DNA of 64,000 nucleotides, from positions 553,291,763 through 553,355,762 of the forward strand of contig NC_058524.1 of NCBI RefSeq assembly GCF_904849725.1. Reading direction: 5' to 3'. How positions within the stretch are numbered: position 1 is the stretch's first letter; each line of letters opens with the position of its first letter. The translations under genes were made by a program, and so were the position numbers. Source of the stretch: Hordeum vulgare subsp. vulgare. Taxonomy: Eukaryota > Streptophyta > Magnoliopsida > Poales > Poaceae. Of the stretch, positions 9,471 through 20,473 are shown in pieces. Below the pieces are notes generated by a model. The model had not been told where the DNA came from. It saw only the letters and a program-made list of their open reading frames with translations, and ran no database searches.

Positions 9471-11269
9471 TGTTGGCGAATGTTGCATGGGAAACAAAAA
9501 AATTCCTACGCACACAAAGACCTATCATGGTGATGTCCATCTACGAGTGGAGATTAGATCTACATACCCTTGTAGATCGCTCAGCGGGAAGCGTTAAGAA
9601 ACGCAGTTGATGTAGTGGAACATCTTCACATCCCTCGAACCGTCCCACGAATCGTCCCGCGATCCGTTCCGATCTAGCGCCGAACGGACGACACCTCCGC
9701 GTTTAGCACACGTACAACTCGACGATGATCTAGGCCTTCTTGATCCAGCAAGAAAGATGGAGAAGTAGATGATTTCTCCGGCAGCGTGACGGTGCTCCGA
9801 TGGTGGTGACGATCTAATTGTGCAGGGCTCCACCCGAGCTCCGCAGAAATCCGATCTAGAGGTATAACTGTGTGGAATAGCCTTGAGTTGCACGTGGCAA
9901 AGTTGTGTCTCAAAAATCCCTAAACCACCACTATATATAGCAGGAGGGGAGGGGCTAGCCTTGGGGCTCAAGGCCCTCAAGGGTGCGCCGGCCAAGGGGG
10001 AGGAGTTGGAGTCCAACCCCAATTCGGTTTGGTGGGGAAGGAGTCCATTCCTTCCTTCCCACCTCCCTCTTTTTTTCTTTCCTTTGGTATTTTTTCTTCT
10101 GGCGCCATAGCCTTCTTGGGATGACTCCACCAGCCCACTAAGGACTTGGTGCACAACCCTAGGGCCTTGGGCTCACTCCCGGGTGGGTGGGCCCCTCCTG
10201 GTAAACATCCGGAACCCATTCGTCACTTCCGGTACACTGCCGGAATTGCCGGAAACTTTCCGGTGACCAAATGAAACCATACTATATATCAATCTTTGTT
10301 TCCGGACCATTCTGGAAACCCTCGTGACGTTCGTGATCTCATCCGGGACTCCGAACAACATTCAGTAACCACACATATAACTCAACTATAATAAAACATC
10401 ATCGAACCTTAAGTGTGCAGACCCTGCGGGTTCGAGAACTATGCAGACATGACCCGAGGCACTCCTCGGTCAATATCCAATAGCGGGACCTGGATGCCCA
10501 TATTGGATCCTACATATTCTCCGAAGATATTATCGGTTGAACCTTAGTGTCAAGGTTTCATATAATCCCGTATGTCATTCCCTTTGTCCTCCGGTATGTT
10601 ACTTGCCCGATATTCGATCGTCGGTATCAGCATACCTATTTCAATCTCGTTACCGGAAAGTCTCTTTACTCGTTCCATAATACAAGATCCCGTGACTTAA
10701 ACTTGGTCACATTGCTTGCAAGTCTTGTGTGTGATGTTGTATTACCGAGTGGGCCCCGAGATACCTCTCCGTCACACGGAGTGACAAATCCCAGTCTTGA
10801 TCCATACTAACTCAACGGACACCTTCGGAGATACCTGTAGAGCACCTTTATAGTCACCCAGTTATGGTGCGACTTTTGATACACACAAGGTTTTCCTCCG
10901 GTGCTAGTGAGTTATATGATCTCATGGTCATAGGAATAAATACTTGGCACGCAGAAAACAATAGCAATAAAATGACACGATCAATATGCTACGTTCATAG
11001 TTTGTGTCTAGTCCATCACATGATTCTCCTAATGATGTGATCCCGTTATCAAGTGACAACACTTGTCTATGGTCAGGAAACCTTGACCATCTTTGATCAA
11101 CGACCTAGTCAACTAGAGGCTTACTAGGGACAGTGTTTTGTCTATGTATCCACACATGTATTTGTGTTTCCAATCAATGCAATTATAGCATGGATAATAA
11201 ATGATTATCACGAACAAAGAAATATAATAATAACTAATTTATTATTGCCTCTAGGACATATTTCCAACA
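9471..11269 (-). mobile_element. Solo LTR D of a BARE/WIS/Angela-type copia element
   Basis: On the plus strand it runs from TGTTGGCGAATGTTGCATGG to CTAGGACATATTTCCAACA, the reverse of a BARE-type LTR, about 1.8 kb long and complete at both ends. The flanks are ATCTG (9466-9470) and ATCTC (11270-11274), a target duplication with one mismatch. No internal domain is present, so it is a solo LTR formed by recombination between two LTRs. A CTATATATAG TATA box is at 9931-9940. Confidence 0.92.
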
Positions 11270-12987
11270 ATCTCCTTGGGAACAAGTTCATCTGTTGTAT
11301 AAATTTTGACAACACCAAGGTGTAGCTCGGCAGGAAAGATGCACAACTACACGACGGAAAAGATTTTCCGAGCGGAATCACCACCGAGAACACCTCCAAC
11401 AAGAGGATGTCCTACCTCGTGAAAGAAAAACATAAAAATAGGTTAAATGTGCAATAACCTCAGAAAACCAAAAAACTCATGTAAAAACTTTACGTTTTAA
11501 GTAAATCAAGTTTTTTCGCGCAATAACCTCCAACTTTACGTCTTAAAATTAGTTTGTGCCTTTGTCGTGCTTTAACATGACACATGTAATTGGAATATTT
11601 CAAGCGGGTTAGCCTTTGACTTCAACCTCCATGTCCCGAAGGCGGAGTGTTTCTCTGAGGCTAATTTAGCAAACTAAACTTGAGCGGATTTAGGAAGAAA
11701 CCAGGCTATCCGGCTATTGACCATACACTCATGTCGAGAAAGGAGCGGTAGAAAAATACTTTGCAACGACCAAGAAGAAAACATTTATTATAAAAATGGC
11801 TCATGTAAATTTAAGAGCCCTGGGTTAACAAGGGTAAAGGAAGTGATTTTAACAAACAATGCTTTTAACAAGCTAAGTTTTTAAAAAACAATTTTAATAC
11901 GAATATATCGTTTGGTTGAACCGCATAGAAATTAAAATTTAAAATTGAGAAAAGTTGATGATAAAAGTGACTTAATTAGCTTGTTAATGTGCTCGGTGTT
12001 GATGATGTGGGCCTAGTTTGTAGCGGGCCGAGCTCCCAGCCCCCAAGCAGGTTCCGAGGTGACGGAGCAAAGAGCTCGGCTTGATGAAGTAGCGATGCAA
12101 CACGGTTGATGTGGCAAGGCAAAGCCCCGGGTCCAGCTAATATGACGAAGTTGGTTAGATGGTGATGCCAAAGTCCTCGAAGTAGGTTCATGAAGAGATA
12201 ACGAAGCCCCCGGTCTAGTCGAGGTGAAAGAGTAGGTCCGTACGGTGACTTTAGAGCCCCCATGTCAGTCGATGCATCGAAGTAGGTTGGCATGGTAGAT
12301 ATCGAAATGAAAAATTGTCGGCGTGGCGTTGCCGGCACAGGTCGGAATTTGTGATGCGGTTAATGCTTGCTTGATGAAGAAATCATGCACCCGACCTGTG
12401 CATCCCGTGGGTGACGGGGTTCTCTTAATGATTACTCGGCCCTCGCGATGCCAAACTCTTGGTTGGCTGACCGAGATGATGAGAAAATTTCCTCCAAAAA
12501 GAACATCCGACAACCCGTTCATGAAAAGATGATCTCGAGTTGGATTCATTTTCGTGCAGAAAATAGATCCAAAATTCGTTGTACTCATCGAACATTTTTG
12601 GAGTTTGTACGGTCTGATCAAGATGAAATTTTGAGGGGTGATCGATATAGGAATTTCGCAGTCGTTGAATGGTGGAATTTTCCAACACATGTCCGAGCTA
12701 GATAATGGACACTTCGCCCTAAACTCATCTAGATTCCCATCCATATTTGACAAGGCTCCCGTATATTAGAGATTACCAAAGATTCCTCCATCAAAATCCA
12801 ACGAAAATTTGCAAGGTTGTTGTAGATTAAATTCTGCACAATTCCACTGAAGCAATCATCAAAGTGATGCTTGAGGAAACGAGGACGAAGAACATGAATC
12901 CATTGTCCTGAAAAAGACGATAACAATCTACACACGAGTTATCGATCCTTCTGCCGGTCTCAAAACAGAACTCTCAACGAAAGCACA
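11270..12987 (+). other. Right internal part of element C, with repeated AGCCCCC blocks
   Basis: No convincing gene is present. Between about 12030 and 12310 a block beginning AGCCCCC (or AGCCCCGGG) recurs four times at spacings of roughly 50 to 85 bases, each followed by GA-rich sequence with GAAGTAGGT phrases. The rest is unremarkable. Short open stretches around 12265-12753 and their reverse-strand counterparts have no family features I recognise. Confidence 0.5.
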
Positions 12988-13447
12988 AATAAAGGAGTCA
13001 AAACAAGCAGATCTCGGGTAGGGGGTCCCGAGCTGTAGATCTTGGAACGATGGGTAATAAGAGACAGGGCGACGATGTTTACCCAGGTTTGATCCCTCTT
13101 GAAGAGGTAAAACCCTACGTCTTGCTCTTGTTTATATTGATGATGAAGTATCGAGTATAGAGTTGATCTACCTCAAGATCGTATGTTGTGGTCTAAACCC
13201 TAGGAGAAATTTTATTGTATGATAATGTGTCTAATAACTAGCCTGGCATCGGCTTATATAACACACCAGAGGCCCAGGATAAGAAGAGTCTTAGTCGTCT
13301 ACGTCGGTGGAGAGGACTCCTTGTCTTGATCACCAAGTCTTGTGGAATCTTCCTCATATATGTCATCAGCTGCCTGAAGTGGCCCATTAGTCCGGCCCAT
13401 AGAGATAGGTCGGCGGTCCGAGGACCCCTTAGTCCCGGACTACCTCA
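12988..13447 (+). repeat. Right LTR of element C
   Basis: It matches 8425-8883 along its length. Its first bases are changed (AAAGGAGTCAAAAC where the left copy has TCGGGGTCAAAAG), so the start is approximate. It ends CCCGGACTACCTCA, after which element B LTR sequence resumes. Confidence 0.82.
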
Positions 13448-13989
13448 CAAGCCCACAAAGGAATTACTCACTCCCACTAGTGAGCATCATGGAATTGTTG
13501 ATGGAGAAGGGTTGATGACGACAATTATTCCCCATCTCTAGAGCCTAAAACGGACTCCAGATCAGCCCTCCCGAGGAAGAAATGGAGGTGGCGGCGGCTA
13601 TGTCTCCTATAACGTGATGAAATCTTCTCTCTAATTTTTTCTCTGAAGATGTAAATTTATAGGACTGTAATTAGGGTCTGGGGAGCTATGTGGGCCCCAC
13701 AAGCTATCAGGGCGCGCCCAAGGGTGGTGGGCACGCCCTCATGGCTTGTGACCCACAAGAAGCCCCCCATTGGTACTTCTTTGCTACATAATACCTCATA
13801 TATTCCAAAAATAATTCAAAAGAAGTATCGTCAGATTCCGACAAGTTGTATTTATGCACAAAAATAACACCATGGTAGTTCTGGTGAAAACAACGTTAGT
13901 CCAGGTTAGTTCCATTCAAATCATGCAAATTATAGGGCAAAACCAGAGCAAAAGTGTTAGGAAAAGTAGATACGTTTGAGATTTATGAT
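13448..13989 (-). repeat. LTR of element B, second part
   Basis: It continues the LTR interrupted at 8424. It holds the GC-rich hairpin (13690-13756), a TATA box on the minus strand (13655-13662), and the terminal region CAGGTTAGTTCCATTCAAATCATGCAAATTA shared in part with LTR A. The outer end is degraded (GATACGTTTGAGATTTATGA in place of GATACG...GACGTATCA). Confidence 0.75.
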
Positions 13990-14443
13990 GGCGCGGCGGA
14001 TCCATGCTGCCAGCATAAGGGTACGATGGACCCGGGTGTGCAGCAGTCCGACAATATGTATTCGCTAGTGGATATGGCCAAAATCGAAGGTGACGGGTGG
14101 GCATCGACGAAGATGGGTGGCTGCGGAATGGGGGAGGGAAACGCGTGCAAGCTGAAATGTTGAAAGCACAAATGCGACCTTAGTGGTTTTGATGATTAAT
14201 GAAAACATAAATTGTCTCTTGGACTAACAGTTTTATCTAGTATATTTCAGGAGAAGTCTAATGAGTAGGTTAACTAGGAAATGTGAGAAGGATCCCCAAA
14301 CATAGAATGGAACCTATTGGAAAAAGCTTAACGACTCTATATTTTGTTTTATGTGAGAAATCCCAATTGAATCCATAGGAAAGCCAGTACAATTAAAAGG
14401 AGATGAGGTACTGATGATGATCCGGTTGCTCGAGTGCTTAGAG
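13990..14443. other. Unassigned stretch with a possible LTR start
   Basis: No gene is supported. From 14161 the sequence TGAAAGCACAAATGCGACCT followed by GTGGTTTTGATGATTAATGA looks like the start of an LTR of another Triticeae family, cut at 14443. The 170 bases before it have no match I recognise. Confidence 0.35.
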
Positions 14444-14971
14444 TGTTGGGGAACATTACATGGGAAACGAAAAATTTCCTACGTGCAACCAAGATATATC
14501 AATAGAGATGTATAACTATGAGACGGGGAGTGCATCTACATACCCTTGTAGATTGCTAAGTGGAAGCATTAAGAAACGCGATTGATGTAGTCAAACATCT
14601 TCGTGGTCCAATCACGATCTGTCCCGATCTACCACCGAATGGACGACACCTTCATGTTCAGCACACGTACAACTTGATGACCTATCTCGCTCATCGATCC
14701 AGCGAGCGAGGGCGGAGCAGTAGATGAGTCCTCCAGCAGCATGATGGCATGGTGGTGGCGGTGGTGGTGCAATCGCAGCACAGCTTTGCCAAGCACTTTT
14801 GTAGACACGACGGGAGTAGAAAACTGATCTAGAGAGAGAGGGACGGTGCTGCCAAGGCTTGGTGTGTGGCTGCCCTCCCTCTCCTGTCATATATACACGG
14901 CCCTACGGTTTCACCTAGAGGTTGGGTGGTGGCCAAGGGTGGTTGTCTTGCCACCCAAGGCAAGGGGTGGC
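14444..14971 (-). repeat. Cut BARE/WIS-type LTR fragment
   Basis: It begins TGTTGGGGAACATTACATGG on the plus strand, the reverse of the end of a BARE-type LTR, and follows that type for about 530 bases. The sequence then changes abruptly at 14972, where BARE-A starts in the other direction. The simplest reading is that BARE-A inserted into this LTR and the other half was lost with the deletion at 29913/29914. Confidence 0.7.
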
Positions 14972-15206
14972 TGTTGGAAATATGCCCTAGAGGCAATAAT
15001 AAAATAGTTATTATTATATTTCCTATTTCAAGGTAATCGTTTATTATCCATGCTATAACTGTATTGAATGGAAACATAAATGCAAGTGTGGATATATAGA
15101 TAAAACTGTGTCCCTAGTGAGTCTCTAGTTGACTAGCCTATTGATCTTGTATTACGGAACGAGTAAAGAGACTTGCCGATAATGAGATTGAAATAGGTAT
15201 GGAGAT
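14972..15206 (+). repeat. 5' LTR remnant of BARE-A with two internal deletions
   Basis: It starts TGTTGGAAATATGCCCTAGA like the 3' LTR at 29021. Compared with that copy it jumps at GATC (15143-15146), losing about 400 bases, and again at ATGGAGAT (15199-15206), where it leaves the LTR and enters the leader. The second jump removed the rest of the LTR and the primer site. Confidence 0.85.
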
Positions 15207-15814
15207 CATGGTGTGGCACCGGTGACGATGAAGATCATGCCGGTGCTTTGGTGATGGAGATCAAGAAGCAAAATATCATGGCCATATCATGTCACTTATG
15301 AATTGCATGTGATGTTAATCCTTTTATGCACCATATTTTGCTTAGAACGACAGTAGCATTATAAGGTGATCCCTCACTAAAATTTCAAGAAAAAATTGTG
15401 TTCTCCCCGACTGTGCACTGTTGCGAAAGTTTGTCATTTCGAGACACCACGTGATAATTGAGTGTGATAGACTCAACGTTCACATACAACGGGTGCAAAA
15501 CAGTTGCACACGCGGAACACTCGGGTTAGACTTGACGAGCCTAGCATGTACAGACATGGCCTTAGAACACAAGAGACCGAAATGTCGAGCATGAATCATA
15601 TAGTAGATATGATCAACATAGAGATGTTCACCACTCAAACTATACTCAACTCACGTGATGATCGGACTTGAGTTAGTGAATTTGGATCATGCGACACTCG
15701 AATAACTAGAGGGATTTCTATTTGAGTGGGAGTTTATTAGTAATATGATTAGTTAAACTCAATTGTCTTGAACATATTCTAAGTAATCTTTGCAAAATTT
15801 TATGTTGTAGATCA
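15207..15814 (+). other. Untranslated leader of BARE-A
   Basis: About 600 bases between the LTR remnant and gag, with no gene. It matches, in reverse, the leader of BARE-B at about 39400-39970 (for example the region around GTTCACATACAACGGGTGCAA). Leaders of this length are normal for BARE-type elements. Confidence 0.75.
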
Positions 15815-16096
15815 ATGGGTCGGGTAGTAGCAACCCTGAATTTCAATACGTTCCTAGAGAAAGCTAAGTTGAAAGATGATGGCAGCAACTTTGTAGACTG
15901 GGCTCGAAATCTGAGGCTTATCCTTCAAGCTGGGCAAAAGAATTATGTTCTTGATGCACCGCTAGGAGATGAACCACCCGCTACAATTGACCAAGATGTT
16001 TTGAACGCTTGGCAAGATCGTAAGGATGACTACTCACTAGTTCAATGTGCAGTTTTTTATGGTTTAGAACCAGGACTTCAATGATGTTTTGAACAT
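15815..16096 (+). pseudogene. gag of BARE-A, N-terminal part
   Basis: Starts MGRVVATLNFNTFLEKAKL and includes NFVDWARNLRLIL and LEPGLQ, typical of the BARE gag N-terminus. A TGA codon at 16082-16084 stands where relatives have an arginine codon. The frame carries on to the insertion point of element E at 16097, and the gag continues at 25262. Confidence 0.85.
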
Positions 16097-17582
16097 TGAT
16101 GACCCACAAGTATAGGGGATCTATTGTAGTCCTTTCGATAAGTAAGAGTGTCGAACCCAACGAGGAGTAGAAGGATCTGACAAGTGGTTTTCAACAAGGT
16201 AATATCTGCAAGCACTGAAATTATCGATAACAAGTAGTTGTTTGCGAAGATGATTCGTAGCAAGTAGCAAGTAACAAAAGTAACAACGGTGCAGCAAAGT
16301 GGCCCAATCCCTTTTGTAGCAAGGGACAAGCCTGGACAAAGTCTTATAGGAGGTAAAGCGCTCCTGAGGACACATGGGAATTTCTGTCAAGCTAGTTTTC
16401 ATCATGTTTATATCATTCCCGTTCGCTACTTTGATAGTTTGATATATGGGTGGACCGGTGCTTGGGTACTGCCCTTACTTGGACAAGCATCCCACTTATG
16501 ATTAACCCCTCTCGCAAGCATCCACATCTACGAAAGAAGAATTAAGACAAAGTCTAACCATAGCATTAAACTAGTGGATCCAAATCAGCCCCTTACGAAG
16601 CAACGCATAAACTAGGGTTTAAGCTTCTGTCACTCTAGCAACACACCATCTACTTAGTACTTCCCAATGCCTTCCTCTAGGCCCAAATAATGGTGAAGTG
16701 TTATGTAGTCGACGTTCACATAACACCACTAGAGGAAAAACAACATACAACACATCAAAATACTGAATGAATACCAAATTCACATGACTACTTATAGCAT
16801 GACTTATCCCATGCCCTCAGGAACAAAAGTAACTACTCACAAAGCGTAATCATATTCATGACCAGAGAGGTAATGAGTAGCATCAAGGATCTAAACATAT
16901 AATCTTCCACCAAGTAATCCAACTAGCATAAACTACAAAGAGTAATTAACACTACTAGCAACCTTACAAGTACCAACCGGAGTCGCGAGACAGAGATTGG
17001 TTACAAGAGATGAACTAGGGTTTGGAGATGAGATGGTGCCGATGAAGATGTTGATGGTGACGAGTCCCCTCCGATGAGAGGAGTGTTGGTGATGACGATG
17101 GCGATGATTTCCCCCTCCGGGAGGGAAGTTTCCCCGGCAGGATCGTCCTGCCGGAGCTCTAGATTGGTTCTGCTCAAGTTCCGCCTCGTGGCGGCGGCGA
17201 ATCCTTCGAAAAGCCTCCTCCTTATTTTTCCAGACCGAAACCCTTCTTGTAGCAAAAGGGGGGAGCCAGAGGGCCAAGTGGGAGCCCACAAGCCCCCTAG
17301 GCGCGGCCAGGGGGGAGGCCGCACCTAGCAGGCTTGTGGCCTCCTGCTGGCGCCCCTCTCGTCCTTCTTCGGCCTAGTATTTTTTATAAATCCCAAAACA
17401 ATCCACGTTGATTTTCACGGCTTTTGGAGTTGCGCAGAATAGGTATCTCAAACTTGCTCCTTTTTCAGGCCAGAATCCAGCTGCCGGCATTCTCCCTCTT
17501 CATATAAACCTTGCAAAATAAGAGAGAAAAGGCATAAGTATTGTACCGTGAAGTGTAATAACAGCCCATAAAGCGATAAAAT
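16097..17582 (-). repeat. 3' LTR of element E
   Basis: Matches 23776-25260 closely along its length. The GC-rich hairpin is at 17282-17340. The end next to the internal region is changed (GATAAAATTGATATG in place of GATAAATATCA) where it meets the LTR fragment at 17583, and no polypurine tract is seen there. Confidence 0.88.
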
Positions 17583-18141
17583 TGATATGTCTCCAACGTA
17601 TCTATAATTTTGATGGTTCCATGCTATTATCTTGTCAAACTTTGGATGTTTTGTATGCCTTTTATATCTTTTCTGGGACTAACTTATTAACTCAGTGCCA
17701 AGTGTGAGTTCGTGTTTTTTCCATGTTTTTGACCCTCTTCACAGGAGGATTTTAAACGGTGTCCAAACGGAATAAAACTTCCGTAAAGATTTTTTCCGGA
17801 ACAGAAGATACGCGTCAGACTTGAGAACCAAGGCAGGGGCCAGCAGGGGACCCCACGAGCCCCCTAGGCGCGGCCAGGGGGGCCCGCGCCTAGCAGGCTT
17901 GTGGGCCCCCTGTGGCACGTCTGCCCTACCTCTTCCGCCTATAAATCCAAAAAAATTCCAAAACTGACGAAGAGATCAACGAAAATACTTTTCTGCCGCC
18001 GCAAGCTTCTGTCTCCGCAAGATCCCATCTGGGGCACGTTTTGGTGCCGTGCCGGAGGGGGATTCAGATACGGAGGCCTTCTTCATCAACACCATGACCT
18101 CTCCGATTATGCGTGAGTAGTTCACCATAGACCTTGGGGTT
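17583..18141 (+). repeat. LTR fragment F (gypsy) inside element E, opposite orientation
   Basis: Starts TGATATGTCTCCAACGTATC, an LTR start of a gypsy group related to element H (31968). It has a hairpin (17847-17908), a TATA box CTATAAAT at 17939-17946, and the GAGTAGTTCACCATAGACC phrase, then stops at 18141. It abuts the 3' LTR of E head to head. It replaces the expected 3' end of the internal region of E. Confidence 0.75.
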
Positions 18142-18192
18142 AGCAAGGTAATCAGCCACATAGCTCTCCCCCTCTGAATCTTGAGAAGACAT
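18064..18192 (-). pseudogene. Start of the 3' ORF of element E, running into LTR fragment F
   Basis: A 42-residue frame begins MSSQDSEGESYVADYLA at 18192 and reads on through the junction at 18141 as NPKVYGELLTHN before a TGA. The first 17 residues lie in element E sequence and look like the start of its 3' ORF, about 90 bases downstream of a TATA box. The rest is antisense to the LTR fragment, so the frame is a chimera. Too short for a functional claim. Confidence 0.4.
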
Positions 18193-18275
18193 CTTGCCCT
18201 AAATATGCGGCAAAAAACAGGCTCGAAATGAAAACAGAGGAAATCTGCGTGATACGAGGGTCAAACCTTTCGGGA

Positions 18276-18415
18276 GTATATATAATGATTTTTTTTCCGA
18301 CCAGAAGGAGTACTCCGCAATAAAATGGAGTCCGGGAGGCACACGAGGTGGCCACAAGCCCCCCAGGCACGACCAGGGGAGTGGCACGCGCCTGGCAGGC
18401 TTGTCGCCTCCTCGT
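18276..18415 (-). promoter_or_regulatory. Promoter-like module in element E: GC-rich hairpin followed by TATA box
   Basis: On the minus strand the hairpin (18415-18342, arms around CACGAGG and GGCCACAAGCC / GGCTTGTCGCC) is followed by TTATATATACTCCCG (18287-18273) and about 90 bases later by the ATG at 18192. Hairpin then TATA is the same order as in the LTR promoters of A, B and F. It sits between integrase and the 3' ORF, so it may drive that ORF separately. Function is inferred. Confidence 0.55.
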
Positions 18416-18478
18416 GCGCTTTTCGGACTACTTCAATTTTTTCTATTTTTTCAAAAATTCCAAAACGGAGAAAAATTC

Positions 18479-19590
18479 CTATTGGAAAAGTTTTGGAGTC
18501 TGTTTACTTACCGAATCACATACCTCTTCGTTTTCGGAGTCTGAAACAGGCTGATAAATATCCCTTAGGTATTCTTCCAGAGTTATGGTATTGATAATAT
18601 TGGTTTCAACATTTATGGGAGTACCTGCGATATAATGCTTGATTCTCTGCCCATTTACAACTCTCGGACAATTACCTTCCGTGTTGTTGATCTTGATAGC
18701 ACCGAAACAATATACTTCCTCAACAATATAGGGACCTTCCCATTTAGAGAGAAGCTTGCCTGCAAAAAATCTTAAACGAGAATTATATAGCAAGACATAA
18801 TCACCTACATTGAACTCACGCTTTTGTATCCTTTAATCATGCCACCTCTTAACCTTTTCTTTGGACAACTTGGCATTCTCATATGTGTGAGTTCTCCATT
18901 CAGCAAGAGAGCTAATATCAAATAACCTCTTCTCACCAGCAAGTTTGAAATCAAAGTTGAGCTCTTTGATTGCCCAATAAGCCTTATGCTCTAGCTCAAG
19001 AGGTAAATGACATGCTTTACCGTACACCATTTTGTACGGGGACATGCCCATGGGATTCTTATAGGCAGTTCTATAAGCCCACGGTGCATCATCGAGCTTC
19101 TTAGACCAATTCTTTCTAGACCTGTTGACAGTCTTTTGCAGAATTAGTTTAATCTCTCTATTGCTTAGCTCTACTTGACCACTGGACTGAGGGTGATAGG
19201 GGGACGCAATTCTATGGTTGGCATCGTACTTAGCAAGCGTTTTACGGAAAGCACCACGAATGAAATGTGAACCACCGTCGGTCATTAGATATCTAGGGAC
19301 TCCTAATCTAGGGAAAATAACTTCTTTAAGCATCCTGATAGAGGTGTTGTGATCAATACTACTAGTGGGGATAGCTTCTACCCACTTAGTGACGTAATCA
19401 ACAGCAACTAGGATATGAGTATACCCGTTGGATTTTGGAAAAGGTCCCATATAATCAAAGCCCCAGACATCAAATGGTTCAATGACAAGTGAATAGTTCA
19501 TAGGCATTTCCTGACGTTTACCGATATTACCTATTCTTTGACATTCGTCACAAGACAAGACAAACTTACGGGCATCCTTGAAGAGAGTGG
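18479..19590 (-). pseudogene. Integrase of element E
   Basis: Open stretches 19558-18833 and 18793-18479 are parts of one integrase. The zinc-binding C-x2-C is at its start (SCDECQRIG). The catalytic D-D-E is visible: D in GFDYMGPFP, D in LMTDGGSHF and E in GQVELSNREI. The C-terminal piece has LSKWEGPYIVEEVY, typical of gypsy integrase ends. Stops interrupt near 19590 (TAG where relatives have a tryptophan codon) and near 18830. The enzyme would insert the DNA copy into the genome. Confidence 0.85.
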
Positions 19591-19591
19591 G

Positions 19592-20422
19592 CTAATAGAA
19601 ACCTGATTGCAATACCTTGTGTGCAGTTCTATATCCCGCATGGTGTCCTCCGTAGGCCTCGGAGTGACACTTCTGTAGGATCTGTCCCTGTTCACGTTCA
19701 GGTACACAACATCTAATAACACCATCTACTCCTTCCTTATAAAGGTGAGGATCATCCCAAAAGTAATGTCTCAAGTCAAAGAAGAATTTCTTCTTTTGCT
19801 GGTATGTGAAACTAGGTGGTATATATTTGGCAACGATATAATTTGCATAATAAGTATACCACGGTGCACTACGTGAAGTATTGATGACATTCAGTTGCTC
19901 ATCAGGAAAGCTATCGTCAATAGGTTGTGGGTCATCAAGAACATTCTCCATCCTAGACAAGTTATCTGCTACTGGGTTATCAACACCCTTTTTGTCGACA
20001 ACATGCAAATAAAATTCTTGTAGCAAGAGAACCCATCTGATAAGTCTAGGTTTAGCGTCTTTCTTCTCCATGAGGTACTTAATAGCAGCGTGATTAGTGT
20101 GAATAGTGACTTTGGAATCAACTATGTAAGACCTGAACTTTTCACATGCAAACACGACTCCTAAAAATTCCTTCTCCGTAGTAGCATAGTTTCTTTGGGC
20201 ACTGTCTAGAGTTTTACTAGCATAGTGAATAACATTCAACTTCTTATCAACTCTTTGCCCTAGGGAAGCACCAATAGCATAATCACTAGCAGCACACAAG
20301 ATTTCAAAAGGTAAATTCCAATCAGGTCGTTGAACAATAGGTGCAGTTGTCAAGGCCTTCTTAAGTATTTCGAAGGCTTCCTCACAATCATCGTCAAAAA
20401 CAAAAGGAATATCCTTTTGCAA
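19592..20422 (-). pseudogene. RNase H and start of integrase of element E
   Basis: 276 residues open. The RNase H part has [31 protein letters not shown] and [12 protein letters not shown]; the HTNH phrase replaces the usual HTDH, a change at a catalytic aspartate. Downstream are the integrase zinc-binding histidines ([14 protein letters not shown]). It is joined to the reverse transcriptase upstream through one stop near 20472 and to the integrase downstream through one TAG. Confidence 0.85.
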
Positions 20423-20473
20423 GAGTTTGGTAAGAGGCCTAGAAATCGTAGAGAAGTCTTTAATGAACCTTCT

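Larger units (their letters stand above)
8425..13447 (+). mobile_element. Non-autonomous LTR retrotransposon C
   Basis: Two LTRs of about 460 bases bound it (8425-8883 and 12988-13447), and element B LTR sequence lies on both sides. The target duplication is imperfect (TAAGT and CAAGC). Without the solo LTR D the internal part is about 2.3 kb and holds no recognisable gag or pol; the open stretches there are short and give no family match. It has two kinds of internal repeat (separate entries). It resembles short Triticeae LTR elements with an AGATCTCGGGTAGGGGG start; I do not assign a family. Confidence 0.75.
6633..13989 (-). mobile_element. Gypsy (Athila-type) LTR retrotransposon B, 5' part, interrupted by element C
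   Basis: On the minus strand it reads 5' LTR (13989-13448 plus 8424-7576), a decayed primer site (7548-7564) and the first part of gag (7402-6633). It stops at 6632, where LTR A begins. The gag sequence is collinear with that of A right up to this point, so A most likely inserted here and the rest of B lies to the left of the window. The LTR is clearly related to LTR A but widely diverged. The outer LTR end near 13989 is approximate. Confidence 0.75.

Noticed and set aside
8420..13452. CACTA or Harbinger insertion with 3-base AAG duplication in the LTR of B
   Set aside because: The insert has two long terminal direct repeats, so it is an LTR element; the flanks are TAAGT and CAAGC, an imperfect 5-base duplication.
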